Shown one piece after another: positions 16,389 to 24,868 of a stretch of 64,000 nucleotides of DNA; the stretch's first letter is position 1, and the number at the start of each line of letters is the position of its first letter. The translations under genes and the position numbers were made by a program. The stretch is from Wandonia haliotis (GTDB lineage: Bacteria > Bacteroidota > Bacteroidia > Flavobacteriales_D > Crocinitomicaceae). Under the pieces are notes generated by a model that was not told the origin of the DNA, did not search any database, and was given only the letters and a program-made list of their open reading frames with translations. The stretch covers positions 930,001 through 994,000 of the forward strand of contig NZ_BAAAFH010000022.1 of the NCBI RefSeq assembly GCF_039523435.1, written 5' to 3'.

Positions 16389-19019
16389 TTATTTAATCAC
16401 CACCTTAACAGGTTTCAATGTATGTTCTTTCTCTGAGTCAATGCGTAGTAAGTATACTCCACGAGATACTCCCAGATTGTGTAGCTGAACCAGCGTCTGT
16501 CCTTTCACTAATTCCGTGCCCTGTGCATACACGCGCTTTCCACTCATATCATACAAACCTATACGTACACTGCCCAAAGACTCCTTAACAGCTATCTCTA
16601 CAAACAATTCATCACTCGCCGGATTCGGGTAAACATGTAATATATCTTCTGTTGCTTCACAAGAAGACTGGACGGGTCCGTACAACGTCTCAGCTCCATC
16701 CGTGTCCACCTGTATCAATCGGTAATACATCCCATTACCCTGCACGGAGGCATCTCGATACACATACGCGGATTCTGTATTCGTAGTACCAGCTCCCGCC
16801 AACTCGCCCACATAATCCCATTCATNNNNNNNNNNNNNNNNNNNNNNNNNNNNNNNNNNNNNNNNNNNNNNNNNNNNNNNNNNNNNNNNNNNNNNNNNNN
16901 NNNNNNNNNNNNNNNNNNNNNNNNNNNNNNNNNNNNNNNNNNNNNNNNNNNNNNNNNNNNNNNNNNNNNNNNNNNNNNNNNNNNNNNNNNNNNNNNNNNN
17001 NNNNNNNNNNNNNNNNNNNNNNNNNNNNNNNNNATTATTCCAGATTGTTGTAACACCCGACGGGCAGTTATCCGTTGCAACACTATTCACCAATGAGGGA
17101 TTAGAGGGGTTCGAATACTTACTCAGGTACAAATCTCCATACGTTACCGTGTTATCGTTCATATTCGCATTGCTGTTGGCCACAGGACTCAAAGCACTGT
17201 ATTCACCACCATCGAAGTACAAACGAACATCAACCGAACCTGAGGGCTGAATCTGAGGGGTTATCACCCAACGACGTCCCAATACGGCCGTACGGTTCTG
17301 AGGGGTAGGGATAGCACAGGCATCTATTTCAAAAGGAGCTACCTGAACATACGATGTTGCAGTTACATTGCCCAGATTCTGTCCATGAGAATTAATGGCA
17401 CAAAGCAGACGACCCGAAACGCTGTTGTAGAAATGAACCCAACCGTTTTCGGAAACAACACAGGTGGCTGATTCTCCATCAATCGACAGGAAACCACTCG
17501 GGTTAGGAACCGTTACACTGGTTGAGGCACAAGTACTCGCAGGACATCCTCCCGAACTACTCGCACGAACATAATACGTCGTGCCACTACCTGGACTCAC
17601 ATTTATCGATGGACCCGTACCAATTACCGTACTTCCGCATGAGCCCGAGAACCATTCATAATGAGCTCCACTCACTAAGGTACCACCGCTTTGGGTCAGT
17701 GTGACCTGATTCCCCTGACAGTAGGTACCTCCTCCTGTTACGGAAGAAGGAGCTGTTGAGGGACTACCCACAGTAAAGCTCACATCGCTGCTGCAATAAC
17801 CTACTGTAGCTCGAAGCGTTACTGCCCCCGTATATGCTCCAGGCAGGTAATTAGATCCCGAAAAACTTCCCCCTCCGGAAACAATCGACCAGTTCACCGT
17901 AGGGTTATTGTGTGCCCCGCCCAACGTATACGTCAAAGGAAGGGTTCCTCCTGAACAAATACCAGCGGTACTCGTAGTATTTGTTACTGTCGTGTTCTGA
18001 CGGTAACGCAATACAGCTGATTGTCCCGTGAAATCATGCCCCGTGGCTCCACCACAGGTGTTCAGAGTTTCACACGCTCTGTTAGAAGTCACATTGATCC
18101 GATGATTTCCCGAAGTATTTGCATTAAAAGTAACCGTGTTCGTCCCAACAGAACTAACAGGACTGTAGCCTGCACAAGTTGTACCCGCTCCCCAGGCCTG
18201 CATATAAGCCGTACTCATAGCAGTTCCACAAGCAGCAGTTCCCAGGTTCTCTACCGTATAGTTAACGCCATTGGTTAAAGACAAAACCGAATGCGTTCCG
18301 GAACCCGCACACCACGTTCCCGACCAATTCGTACAACTTGGTGCTGCCGGAATCGTTCCATTAGCAGAGGCAGTAGAACCTACTTGTGTGGGAACCCCTC
18401 CTCCTCCAGATGGAATAGTATATGTTACACGCAAAATCGGACGCTTATTAACATCTGTCGAGCCATCACCGACCCCATCAGACCCATGAACATAATACGA
18501 TCCGTTGTATGCAGTCTTATAGTACCCCACATTTATTGCACCTGTGATATTAGCTTGTACAATAGAAACTCCTGTCGCATTAATTGGTAACGTATTTACT
18601 CCTGTAGGAATATTATCATAAGAATGATGATTCGCTCCAGTGATGGTATTATACAAAGTCGTACCATTCATTGTCCCCGGATTACCCGTAAAAACTCGCA
18701 AGCGGTTGGCTTGTTGACTTGAATAAGTCTTGCTCTCTACATAAAAAATCACTTCTACCGAAGTAATCGTTGCACAATCAGGAACATAAGAACCGATATC
18801 AAATCTGGCCCAGGATGCGCGGCAGGTTGGACATCCCCCAACATTATTATTCCATTGAAGGTAACCATATGATTTACTTCCTCCATCTGTTACTCTTCCC
18901 GAATTAGGGTTAGATGGTCCCGTACAGGGAATATTTACAGTTGTCTGTGACACAACTAATGTAGAGACCATCACAAAAACAACCAATGTGAAATAACTAA
19001 CACATTTCTGAAAAATCAT
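16389..19019 (-). CDS. secreted Ig-like surface protein with T9SS type A sorting domain; contains an assembly gap
   Basis: The protein has about 876 aa. The signal peptide (cleavage near VVSQ) and first 370 or so residues are clearly paralogous to the giant protein at 11452-16152 (TTVNIPCTGPSNPNSGR, CTNWSGTWCAGSGT, CGGATGHDFTGQSAVLRYRQN). An Ig-like segment (EWFSGSCGSTVIGTGPSINVSPGSG) and a beta-rich middle follow, then 208 N. The C-terminus (VYPNPASDELFVEI...GLYDMSGKRVYAQ...GVYLLRID...KVVIK) is a type A T9SS sorting domain, so it is expected to be exported and attached or released by the T9SS. There are no repeats like the paralogue's. It has its own promoter unit at 19211-19258. Ligand or function is not readable. 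Confidence 0.85.
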   Translation of the reverse strand: MIFQKCVSYFTLVVFVMVSTLVVSQTTVNIPCTGPSNPNSGRVTDGGSKSYGYLQWNNNVGGCPTCRASWARFDIGSYVPDCATITSVEVIFYVESKTYSSQQANRLRVFTGNPGTMNGTTLYNTITGANHHSYDNIPTGVNTLPINATGVSIVQANITGAINVGYYKTAYNGSYYVHGSDGVGDGSTDVNKRPILRVTYTIPSGGGGVPTQVGSTASANGTIPAAPSCTNWSGTWCAGSGTHSVLSLTNGVNYTVENLGTAACGTAMSTAYMQAWGAGTTCAGYSPVSSVGTNTVTFNANTSGNHRINVTSNRACETLNTCGGATGHDFTGQSAVLRYRQNTTVTNTTSTAGICSGGTLPLTYTLGGAHNNPTVNWSIVSGGGSFSGSNYLPGAYTGAVTLRATVGYCSSDVSFTVGSPSTAPSSVTGGGTYCQGNQVTLTQSGGTLVSGAHYEWFSGSCGSTVIGTGPSINVSPGSGTTYYVRASSSGGCPASTCASTSVTVPNPSGFLSIDGESATCVVSENGWVHFYNSVSGRLLCAINSHGQNLGNVTATSYVQVAPFEIDACAIPTPQNRTAVLGRRWVITPQIQPSGSVDVRLYFDGGEYSALSPVANSNANMNDNTVTYGDLYLSKYSNPSNPSLVNSVATDNCPSGVTTIWNNXXXXXXXXXXXXXXXXXXXXXXXXXXXXXXXXXXXXXXXXXXXXXXXXXXXXXXXXXXXXXXXXXXXXXXEWDYVGELAGAGTTNTESAYVYRDASVQGNGMYYRLIQVDTDGAETLYGPVQSSCEATEDILHVYPNPASDELFVEIAVKESLGSVRIGLYDMSGKRVYAQGTELVKGQTLVQLHNLGVSRGVYLLRIDSEKEHTLKPVKVVIK
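16826..17033. other. assembly gap (208 N) within the type A sorting-domain protein
   Basis: The run of N falls between the middle region (ending TTIWNN) and the segment EWDYVGELAGAGTTN before the sorting domain. The reading frame is kept across the stated length, but that length is probably an estimate. Confidence 0.95.
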
Positions 19020-19325
19020 AGTATTCTGTTTTCATTTAATTAAATCTCACTCACCGGTCTATCAGACAGACCAGTAAAACAAGCATTCAGTGTTAACAGA
19101 TACCTAACTTCCGTGTGAGTAGTAGCAAGTTAATCCTGTTCAGAAATTCACCTCAAACGTATTTACTGTTAAATAAAAACGCAGAAAACCTCTTGTAAAC
19201 ACCTAGCTGACAAATATATACAAAAATGTAACTTTTACCCAAGAGGGGCTACCCCCTCAAAAAAATAAACTCACTCAAAATAAAAAATTTGTAGTTTTAC
19301 TAAATCGAGTACGAAAAGTTAATTT
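19020..19325. other. 306-nt divergent intergenic region
   Basis: It separates the type A surface protein (minus) from the glycosyltransferase-like gene (plus). It holds the minus-strand promoter/inverted-repeat unit at 19211-19258. Its part nearest the surface gene has patches similar to the region upstream of 16152 (aacagat..., gtagtag). No small ORF or RNA gene was recognised. For the plus gene no convincing TAnnTTTG box was seen. Confidence 0.6.
19211..19258 (-). promoter_or_regulatory. promoter with 16-nt inverted repeat, upstream of the type A surface protein (copy 2)
   Basis: On the minus strand: GAGGGGGTAGCCCCTC (19258-19243), TTG (19242-19240), 21-nt spacer, TATATTTG (19218-19211). 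The layout is identical to copy 1 at 16319-16366, although the spacer bases differ. The gene on the far side is divergent, so this hairpin-capable sequence cannot be a terminator for an upstream minus-strand gene. The leader to the ATG at 19019 would be about 185 nt. Confidence 0.65.
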
Positions 19326-20234
19326 GTGATCAACCTTGCACATATCATTAATCCCGTAAAAACCGGAGAAAATTCTGACTTATTTGTAGCACAACCCGTT
19401 ACATTCGAGTCAATGATAAGAGCGCGTCAATTTTCCAAATTTACAGATCAAATAAATCTCTACACAACACAATTTGAAGAAGATACAGCAATAATACCAA
19501 CCTGTTTCACACAACTCTCGCACCTCGAAAGGAGTATTTTAGCCGTGAATACCGAATTAAAGGGGAAAAAATTACCTCTGATCCATGATATTCTGGAAAA
19601 GGCATATCTTGAAACAGATGAACAATATATAATCTATACAAATGTAGATATTGCACTTATGCCACATTTCTACGACCGCGTGATCCAACTCATTGAAAAC
19701 GGGCATGATGCTATTGTAATTAATCGAAGACGAATCAGACCTGATTATAAAGGAATCGAAAACCTTCCTGAAATGTATGGTGAACTTGGCAGGTCTCATC
19801 CTGGTTTTGACTGTTTTGTTTTCAAACGTGATCTGTTTGACAAATTTCAACTTGGTAGTATTTGTATAGGAATTTCTTTTCTGGAGGTTACACTCCTCCA
19901 CAACTTATCTGCTTTTGCTAAAAAACCTGTTTTTATACTTGATGAACACTTAACTTTTCATCTGGGAACAGATGTTTTGGTTCCCCGAAAAAAGAATCCG
20001 TATTATCATCATAACAGAAAAGAATACTTCGAGAAAATCAAACCACAATTAGCCTCTAAATTTGAGTTAAAAAAGTTTCCTTATGGAAATCTTCCCTGGT
20101 ATGAACGAGCGATAAAATGGGGTCTTAATCCGTCGTTATTTACACGGACTTATCTACAACTTGAAGGGAAGAATTTCTTCCAAAGAGTAAAAATGTTACT
20201 TGATGAAATCAGATGGCGAATTCTCCAACGTTAA
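19326..20234 (+). CDS. glycosyltransferase-like protein, family uncertain
   Basis: The protein has 302 aa with a GTG start. The block EQYIIYTNVDIALMP (N106-x-D108) resembles the N-x-D-I motif of the two paralogous glycosyltransferases at 896-2930, and HPGFDCFVFKRDLFDKF looks like the acceptor-side part of a GT-A fold. There is no signal peptide. The C-terminus contains WYERAIKWGLNPSLF and ends basic. It is convergent with the GNAT gene, the two stop codons overlapping in TTAA at 20231-20234. A role in building the same or another surface glycan is likely from context; the reaction is unknown. Confidence 0.55.
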   Translation: MINLAHIINPVKTGENSDLFVAQPVTFESMIRARQFSKFTDQINLYTTQFEEDTAIIPTCFTQLSHLERSILAVNTELKGKKLPLIHDILEKAYLETDEQYIIYTNVDIALMPHFYDRVIQLIENGHDAIVINRRRIRPDYKGIENLPEMYGELGRSHPGFDCFVFKRDLFDKFQLGSICIGISFLEVTLLHNLSAFAKKPVFILDEHLTFHLGTDVLVPRKKNPYYHHNRKEYFEKIKPQLASKFELKKFPYGNLPWYERAIKWGLNPSLFTRTYLQLEGKNFFQRVKMLLDEIRWRILQR

Positions 20235-20761
20235 ATTAAGAGAAGTAGTTTCATCAGTTGCGGTTCTTTTATGCGGAAATTTTCCGCTGTCAATTTCCAT
20301 TTTCCAAACCCCAAACTATATTCACCTTCTCGCATAAACCCCAGAAATTCATTATAATCTTCCGCCTGTTGATTACCCTTCTTTATTTTTGCATATACCT
20401 TCTTCAGACCTAGTTCTTCAAATGCAAAATGTAATAACAATACAGAAGCTTCTAACGCGATTCCAGTGCCGGAATAGGATACCTCCCCTATAAATAAACC
20501 AGTTTCAGCTGTTGCCTGTACTCTATCAATATCCGCCAGATGGATCATTCCAATAGGGGTTTCATTATACCTGATCAGGAAATACCGGTTTTCGTCATTT
20601 GTGACCGAATTCAGCCACTTTATCTGATCTGTCTCACTAATTATGGACTGGTACTCCATTTGTCTTCTTATAGGCTCTGAATTTCTCCATACCCGGACAA
20701 GTTCAGCAGTTTCCGGAGTTAAAGATTCCAGCACTAAATTGTTCCCTTTTAGTCTCAACAT
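20231..20761 (-). CDS. GNAT-family N-acetyltransferase, RimJ/RimL-like
   Basis: The protein has 176 aa. It has the GNAT layout: LVLESLTPETAELVRVWRNSEPIRRQM at the N-terminus, YFLIRYNETPIGMIHLADID (beta strand pair), GLFIGEVSYSGTGIALEASVLLLHFAFEELGLKKVYAKI (acetyl-CoA loop and helix) and NEFLGFMREG near the C-terminus. This subgroup acetylates protein N-termini, or amino groups on nucleotide sugars as PseH does. Its place as last gene after ACP, KAS III and a lipid-linked GT2 favours a sugar substrate, and the WecE-like aminotransferase at 9157-10275 could supply one, but this is inference. The gene overlaps the upstream GT2 by 7 nt. Confidence 0.8.
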   Translation of the reverse strand: MLRLKGNNLVLESLTPETAELVRVWRNSEPIRRQMEYQSIISETDQIKWLNSVTNDENRYFLIRYNETPIGMIHLADIDRVQATAETGLFIGEVSYSGTGIALEASVLLLHFAFEELGLKKVYAKIKKGNQQAEDYNEFLGFMREGEYSLGFGKWKLTAENFRIKEPQLMKLLLLI

Positions 20762-21672
20762 TTCTTCCTGATCAATACTCTGTCAAAATTCTTTTGCGCC
20801 ACCCAAAGCCTCCGAATATATTCACCTATGATTCCCAAAGAAAGGAGAATCATACCCGTAGAAAAAAAGATAGATACAATGAGCGATGTAAAACCCAGTT
20901 CAGAACCAAAAGCAAATTTAGCGTAGATATAATAGCAGCCTATAATGAAGAAAATAATAGACATGAGTAACCCAAACCGTGTTATTATTTTCAAAGGTAA
21001 TGGGGAATGCAACATAAGAATCTGGATCGCAAAACGTATCAGTTTCCAGGTTGAATAGTTTGATTCTCCATTCACTCGTTTTGCATGACTCACTTTACAA
21101 CTTTCAACAGCGGAAGCATTTCTGAGTAAAAACTCATCCAGAAAAATAACAGGAGACAACGACATTTTAAACCCTTCAACAACCTCAGATTTCATTAAGC
21201 GAAAAGAGGTTACTATTGAGTAGTCAATATCCGAATACCCCATTAGCCTCTTTAGCATTCTACTCCCCAGATTTCGACCTGCTGCATGCGCTTTATCATC
21301 GTACGTTCCATAGACAAGATCAAGATCCTCCAGATCCATTTTCGCTATCAAAACATCAAAATCTTCCGGATTATGTTGTAAATCATCATCCATAGTACCT
21401 ACCAAAGAAGATGAAGAAAAAGAAAACCCTACAGCCGTTGCGGTATGCTGACCGTAATTCTTTGCTAACTGAATTACCTCAAAAGAAAAGTTCAGGACCT
21501 CCTGTAATTTATCGACAAGACATTGATAACTGTTATCCCCACTTGCGTCATCTACAAATATAAAATGCACATTAGCGGATACATTAGCCGACCAATTCTC
21601 TAAACTTACCAACAAGTCTGGGATATTCGCTTCGGCATTATATACAGGAATTACTATATCAATATCCTTCAT
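20755..21672 (-). CDS. GT2 glycosyltransferase with C-terminal membrane segments (polyprenyl-phosphate type)
   Basis: The protein has 305 aa. The GT-A start MKDIDIVIPVYNAEANI, the first acidic motif FVDDASGDNS and GTMDDDLQHNPEDF with the metal-binding DDD are those of the dolichol-phosphate mannose synthase/ArnC group. Two hydrophobic segments lie at about 230-290, followed by the basic juxtamembrane IGEYIRRLWVAQKNFDRVLI. Such enzymes transfer a sugar from a nucleotide donor to undecaprenyl phosphate at the inner-membrane face, for later use on the periplasmic side. The start is 3 nt after the KAS III stop, and the gene is coupled to the GNAT gene. The sugar is unknown. Confidence 0.85.
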   Translation of the reverse strand: MKDIDIVIPVYNAEANIPDLLVSLENWSANVSANVHFIFVDDASGDNSYQCLVDKLQEVLNFSFEVIQLAKNYGQHTATAVGFSFSSSSLVGTMDDDLQHNPEDFDVLIAKMDLEDLDLVYGTYDDKAHAAGRNLGSRMLKRLMGYSDIDYSIVTSFRLMKSEVVEGFKMSLSPVIFLDEFLLRNASAVESCKVSHAKRVNGESNYSTWKLIRFAIQILMLHSPLPLKIITRFGLLMSIIFFIIGCYYIYAKFAFGSELGFTSLIVSIFFSTGMILLSLGIIGEYIRRLWVAQKNFDRVLIRKKC

Positions 21673-21675
21673 ACG

Positions 21676-22695
21676 CTATAGTTTCAACGAAAACGGGGGA
21701 AAACATACCTCAGGATTTAGCTTTAAAACCACTGATGCAATCGAAAAACCAACACCAAAACCACTCAGTAGTGTCCATTCTTTACTATTCTCATTTAGTC
21801 GTTCCCTGACGACTCCAATTGTAACCGGAATGCTTGCAGAAGCCGTATTACCATAATCATATAACGAGTAAGGAGTCTTCTCGACGGGAATCGATAACTT
21901 TTTCCGTACAGCCTCATTAATTACTTTGTTAGCCTGATGAAAAAAACATAACCCTACATCGTCTTTATCAATAGAAAAATGATCCAGCAAACCTTCTATA
22001 TTTTTAGGGACGTATTTTACAGAATAGTTAAATATATCAATCCCGTTCAACCGCATATAGGTATTAGCATCCTTTCCCGTCTCCGCATATATTGCATTCC
22101 GACCCTTACCAAACGTCTCCAGATTAAAATACATATCTGATGAATCATCAGAAAGTCCCCTCTTTTCAATCCCTACTACTGAAACCGCATCTGAGAATAC
22201 CGGGCGAACCGCTTTGTCAGTCTCCTCCGTAAGAAAAGAGGAAATATCTCCACAACATAAAACAGCCCGGGCATTATTCCCAGATAAACCGGATAATACC
22301 TGATTAACTGTATAAAGACCATAGACAAAGCCTGAACAGCCGGAGTTAATATCATAGCAAAATACTTCTTCCTCCAAATTGAGAAGTTCATGTAGCTTAC
22401 AAGCGACTGATGGAATTGCATTATGTTGATTCTGCGTCACACAAATCAATACATCTATACTTTCCTTTTCCCAATTCAACTCTTCCAGCAGCTTTTCAAC
22501 CAATGGATGAAAAAACTCCTCAATAGAAAGTGATTTATCTTCAACAATTTTTCTAAAACGGATTCCTGTATGTCTTACCAAAGGCTCTCTCTCTTCCTCC
22601 GGGATCAGATCAAGAATGAGATTATCTTCTGTATTCTCAGGAACACCGGAAACTACTCCTTTTATACAGGTATTACGAGTAGTAAAGTATCCCAT
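21676..22695 (-). CDS. 3-oxoacyl-ACP synthase III (KAS III/FabH-like)
   Basis: The protein has 339 aa. The thiolase-fold catalytic triad is visible: Cys120 in DINSGCSGFVYGL, His253 in CFFHQANKVIN and Asn283 in YDYGNTASASIP. FabH-type enzymes condense an acyl-CoA (usually acetyl-CoA) with malonyl-ACP. This copy is not in a fatty-acid operon. Its ATG overlaps the stop of a dedicated ACP gene (TAATG) and it is followed by a polyprenyl-phosphate GT2 and a GNAT. That context suggests it makes a short 3-oxoacyl or 3-hydroxyacyl group for decorating a sugar rather than serving bulk fatty-acid synthesis. The last is inference. Confidence 0.85.
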   Translation of the reverse strand: MGYFTTRNTCIKGVVSGVPENTEDNLILDLIPEEEREPLVRHTGIRFRKIVEDKSLSIEEFFHPLVEKLLEELNWEKESIDVLICVTQNQHNAIPSVACKLHELLNLEEEVFCYDINSGCSGFVYGLYTVNQVLSGLSGNNARAVLCCGDISSFLTEETDKAVRPVFSDAVSVVGIEKRGLSDDSSDMYFNLETFGKGRNAIYAETGKDANTYMRLNGIDIFNYSVKYVPKNIEGLLDHFSIDKDDVGLCFFHQANKVINEAVRKKLSIPVEKTPYSLYDYGNTASASIPVTIGVVRERLNENSKEWTLLSGFGVGFSIASVVLKLNPEVCFPPFSLKL

Positions 22696-22931
22696 TATTC
22701 GGCTGCTTTAATGAGTTCATAAATATCCTTCAGAGTTGTACACCTTGCCAAATCAGAAGATGAAACCAACACATTCATTTCATCACTTATGCGGGAAATG
22801 AATACCAATGCATTTAAAGAACTCCAGGTTCTGATTTCTCTGAAAGGCATATCAGCTGACACTTCTCGACGGTCAACCAGAAGTTCTTCAGCAGTAAAAT
22901 CAAGAAAATCGTCAATAAGCAGTAGTTTCAT
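22695..22931 (-). CDS. acyl carrier protein
   Basis: The protein has 78 aa starting at the ATG at 22931; a TTG at 22937 is in frame but lies at the expected transcription start. The phosphopantetheine attachment site is Ser38 in IRTWSSLNALVFI, where common ACPs have DSL, so the aspartate before the serine is replaced by serine. The overall helical layout (FLDFTAEEL, LNALVFISRISDEMNV, TTLKDIYELIKAAE) fits an ACP. It overlaps the KAS III gene by 1 nt and is the first gene of the ACP - KAS III - GT2 - GNAT operon. A strong promoter ends just before the start codon, so the mRNA may be nearly leaderless. Confidence 0.85.
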   Translation of the reverse strand: MKLLLIDDFLDFTAEELLVDRREVSADMPFREIRTWSSLNALVFISRISDEMNVLVSSSDLARCTTLKDIYELIKAAE

Positions 22932-22938
22932 TATCAAA

Positions 22939-22968
22939 CAAATATAGTAGTATTCGAATCAATTCAAA
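22939..22968 (-). promoter_or_regulatory. promoter of the ACP operon (TTTG-N18-TATATTTG)
   Basis: The minus strand reads TTTG (22968-22965), 18 nt, TATATTTG (22946-22939), a full match to the Bacteroidota housekeeping consensus. Transcription should begin about 4-7 nt further on, at about 22932-22935, only a few bases before the ATG at 22931. Confidence 0.7.
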
Positions 22969-22994
22969 CTGAAAGATAAAAAAGAAAAATGAAT

Positions 22995-23026
22995 AAAAAA
23001 ACCCGTACTCTTTCACAGTACGGGTT
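22995..23026 (-). terminator. Rho-independent terminator of the act-cox operon
   Basis: An inverted repeat AACCCGTACT...AGTACGGGTT (7-nt loop) is followed on the minus strand by TTTTTT, 22 nt after the coxA stop. It is a strong, textbook-shaped terminator and closes the respiratory operon before the ACP operon starts. Confidence 0.9.
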
Positions 23027-23048
23027 CCAATTATATACTTTTCAGAAA

Positions 23049-24836
23049 TTAATGTTCTTCTTCTCCTTCTGCCAGAGGAACTATCTGAGGGATAAAGTCT
23101 TCTTCGGCACCAGGCTTACTGTAATCGTAAGGCCATCTGTGTACTTCAGGAAGAGCTCCCGGCCAGTTTCCGTGAATATGTTCAACTGGTGTAGTCCACT
23201 CCAGTGTATTTGACTTCCATGGGTTTTGAACTGCTTTAGGTCCTCTGTAAATACTATAGAAGAAATTATAAAGGAAAATCAGCTGAGCAAATCCACCCAG
23301 GATAGCAAACACCGAGATAATTTGATTCAATTCAAAAATAATCTCGAATTGGTTAGCATCGAATGTCTCGTATACTGAGTAATCATAGTAACGACGTGGT
23401 GCTCCCGCAATTCCAACAAAGTGCATTGGGAAGAATACTCCGTATCCTGAGATAAGAGTTGTCCAGAAGTGAACGTATCCCAATCTTGTGTTCATCATTT
23501 TTCCGTACATCTTAGGGAACCAGTGATAAACACCCGCAAACATTCCGAATACGGCTGACATTCCCATTACAACGTGGAAGTGCGCCACAACAAAATAGGT
23601 ATCGTGAACAGCAATATCAAGTGCTGAATCGGCAAGGATAATACCTGTAACACCACCTGTAATAAAGGTCGATACCATACCTACAGCAAACAACATCGCC
23701 GGAGTATAAACGATAGAACCTCTCCACAGTGTTGTCAGGTAGTTAAATACCTTAACTGCCGATGGAATTGCAATCAAAAGTGTCGTAAATACGAAGACAC
23801 TCCCCAGGAATGGGTTCATTCCAGTAACGAACATGTGGTGTCCCCATACTATAAAGGAAAGGAAACCGATCGCAAGAATAGAACCGATCATCGCACGATA
23901 TCCGAAAATAGGCTTACGCGAATTCGTAGAAATAATCTCCGAAGAAAGCCCTAAAGCAGGAAGAAGTACGATATATACCTCAGGGTGTCCAAGGAACCAA
24001 AACAAGTGCTGATATAATAACGGAGAACCTCCTGTATTATCAAGCATTTCACCACCTACAATAATATCACTTAAATAGAATGAAGTTCCCATTGTTCTGT
24101 CCATGATCAACAAAAGTGCTGCAGAGAAAAGAACAGGGAAAGAAAGCAAACCTAGAACTGCAGTTACAAAGAAAGCCCAGATTGTAAGTGGCATTCTTGT
24201 CATGTGCATTCCTTTAGTACGCAAGTTCAACACAGTTACAATGTAGTTCAATGATCCGATCAATGAAGATGCGATAAAGATTGCCATTGAAGTCAACCAA
24301 AGTGTCATCCCCAATCCTGAACCAGGAACAGCCTGCGGCAATGCCGATAACGGTGGGTAAACCGTCCAGCCGGCCATTGCTGGCCCTGTCTCGATAAATA
24401 AAGATATAATCATTATTGCCGAAGAAAGGAAGAACAACCAGTAAGAAAGCATGTTCATGAATCCGGATGCCATATCACGTGCACCGATCTGGTAAGGGAT
24501 AAGCAAGTTAGAGAACGTTCCAGACAAACCTCCTGTCAAAAGGAAGAATACCATGATCGTACCGTGCATTGTTACCAAACCAAGATACATATTTCTATCC
24601 AGGATACCATCCGGCGCCCATCGATCTCCTAGAAATGCATGCAAGAAATCCGAACTTTCTTCCGGCCAACCTAATTGAATACGGAACAAAATAGATAATA
24701 ACATCGCTACCACTCCCATGAACACTGCAGTTAACAAGAACTGCTTTGAGATCATTTTATGGTCGTGACTAAAGATATATTTTGAAACAAAATTCTCTTC
24801 GTGATGTCCGTGTGCTTCGTGAGCTCCAACTGCCAT
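23049..24836 (-). CDS. coxA: cytochrome c oxidase subunit I (haem-copper, caa3-like)
   Basis: The protein has 595 aa with about twelve membrane segments. It is the catalytic subunit that reduces O2 to water and pumps protons. Visible signatures are: a low-spin haem His region in TMHGTIMVFF; the CuB/cross-linked Tyr segment WFLGHPEVYIVLLP; the two CuB histidines in VWGHHMFVTG; and the high-spin and low-spin haem histidines in VVAHFHVVMGM. The N-terminus is His-rich (AHEAHGHHEE). It is the last gene of the operon, 32 nt after coxB. No subunit III gene is present in the window. Confidence 0.95.
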   Translation of the reverse strand: MAVGAHEAHGHHEENFVSKYIFSHDHKMISKQFLLTAVFMGVVAMLLSILFRIQLGWPEESSDFLHAFLGDRWAPDGILDRNMYLGLVTMHGTIMVFFLLTGGLSGTFSNLLIPYQIGARDMASGFMNMLSYWLFFLSSAIMIISLFIETGPAMAGWTVYPPLSALPQAVPGSGLGMTLWLTSMAIFIASSLIGSLNYIVTVLNLRTKGMHMTRMPLTIWAFFVTAVLGLLSFPVLFSAALLLIMDRTMGTSFYLSDIIVGGEMLDNTGGSPLLYQHLFWFLGHPEVYIVLLPALGLSSEIISTNSRKPIFGYRAMIGSILAIGFLSFIVWGHHMFVTGMNPFLGSVFVFTTLLIAIPSAVKVFNYLTTLWRGSIVYTPAMLFAVGMVSTFITGGVTGIILADSALDIAVHDTYFVVAHFHVVMGMSAVFGMFAGVYHWFPKMYGKMMNTRLGYVHFWTTLISGYGVFFPMHFVGIAGAPRRYYDYSVYETFDANQFEIIFELNQIISVFAILGGFAQLIFLYNFFYSIYRGPKAVQNPWKSNTLEWTTPVEHIHGNWPGALPEVHRWPYDYSKPGAEEDFIPQIVPLAEGEEEH

Positions 24837-24868
24837 TTTCTAAAATTTATTTGTTAGTATAATTAATC

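Noticed and set aside
19243..19258. GAGGGG/CCCCTC hairpin as a Rho-independent terminator
   Set aside because: The neighbouring plus gene is divergent, so no minus-strand transcript ends here, and the same sequence lies at a fixed distance from a promoter in two places. A promoter-associated element fits better.
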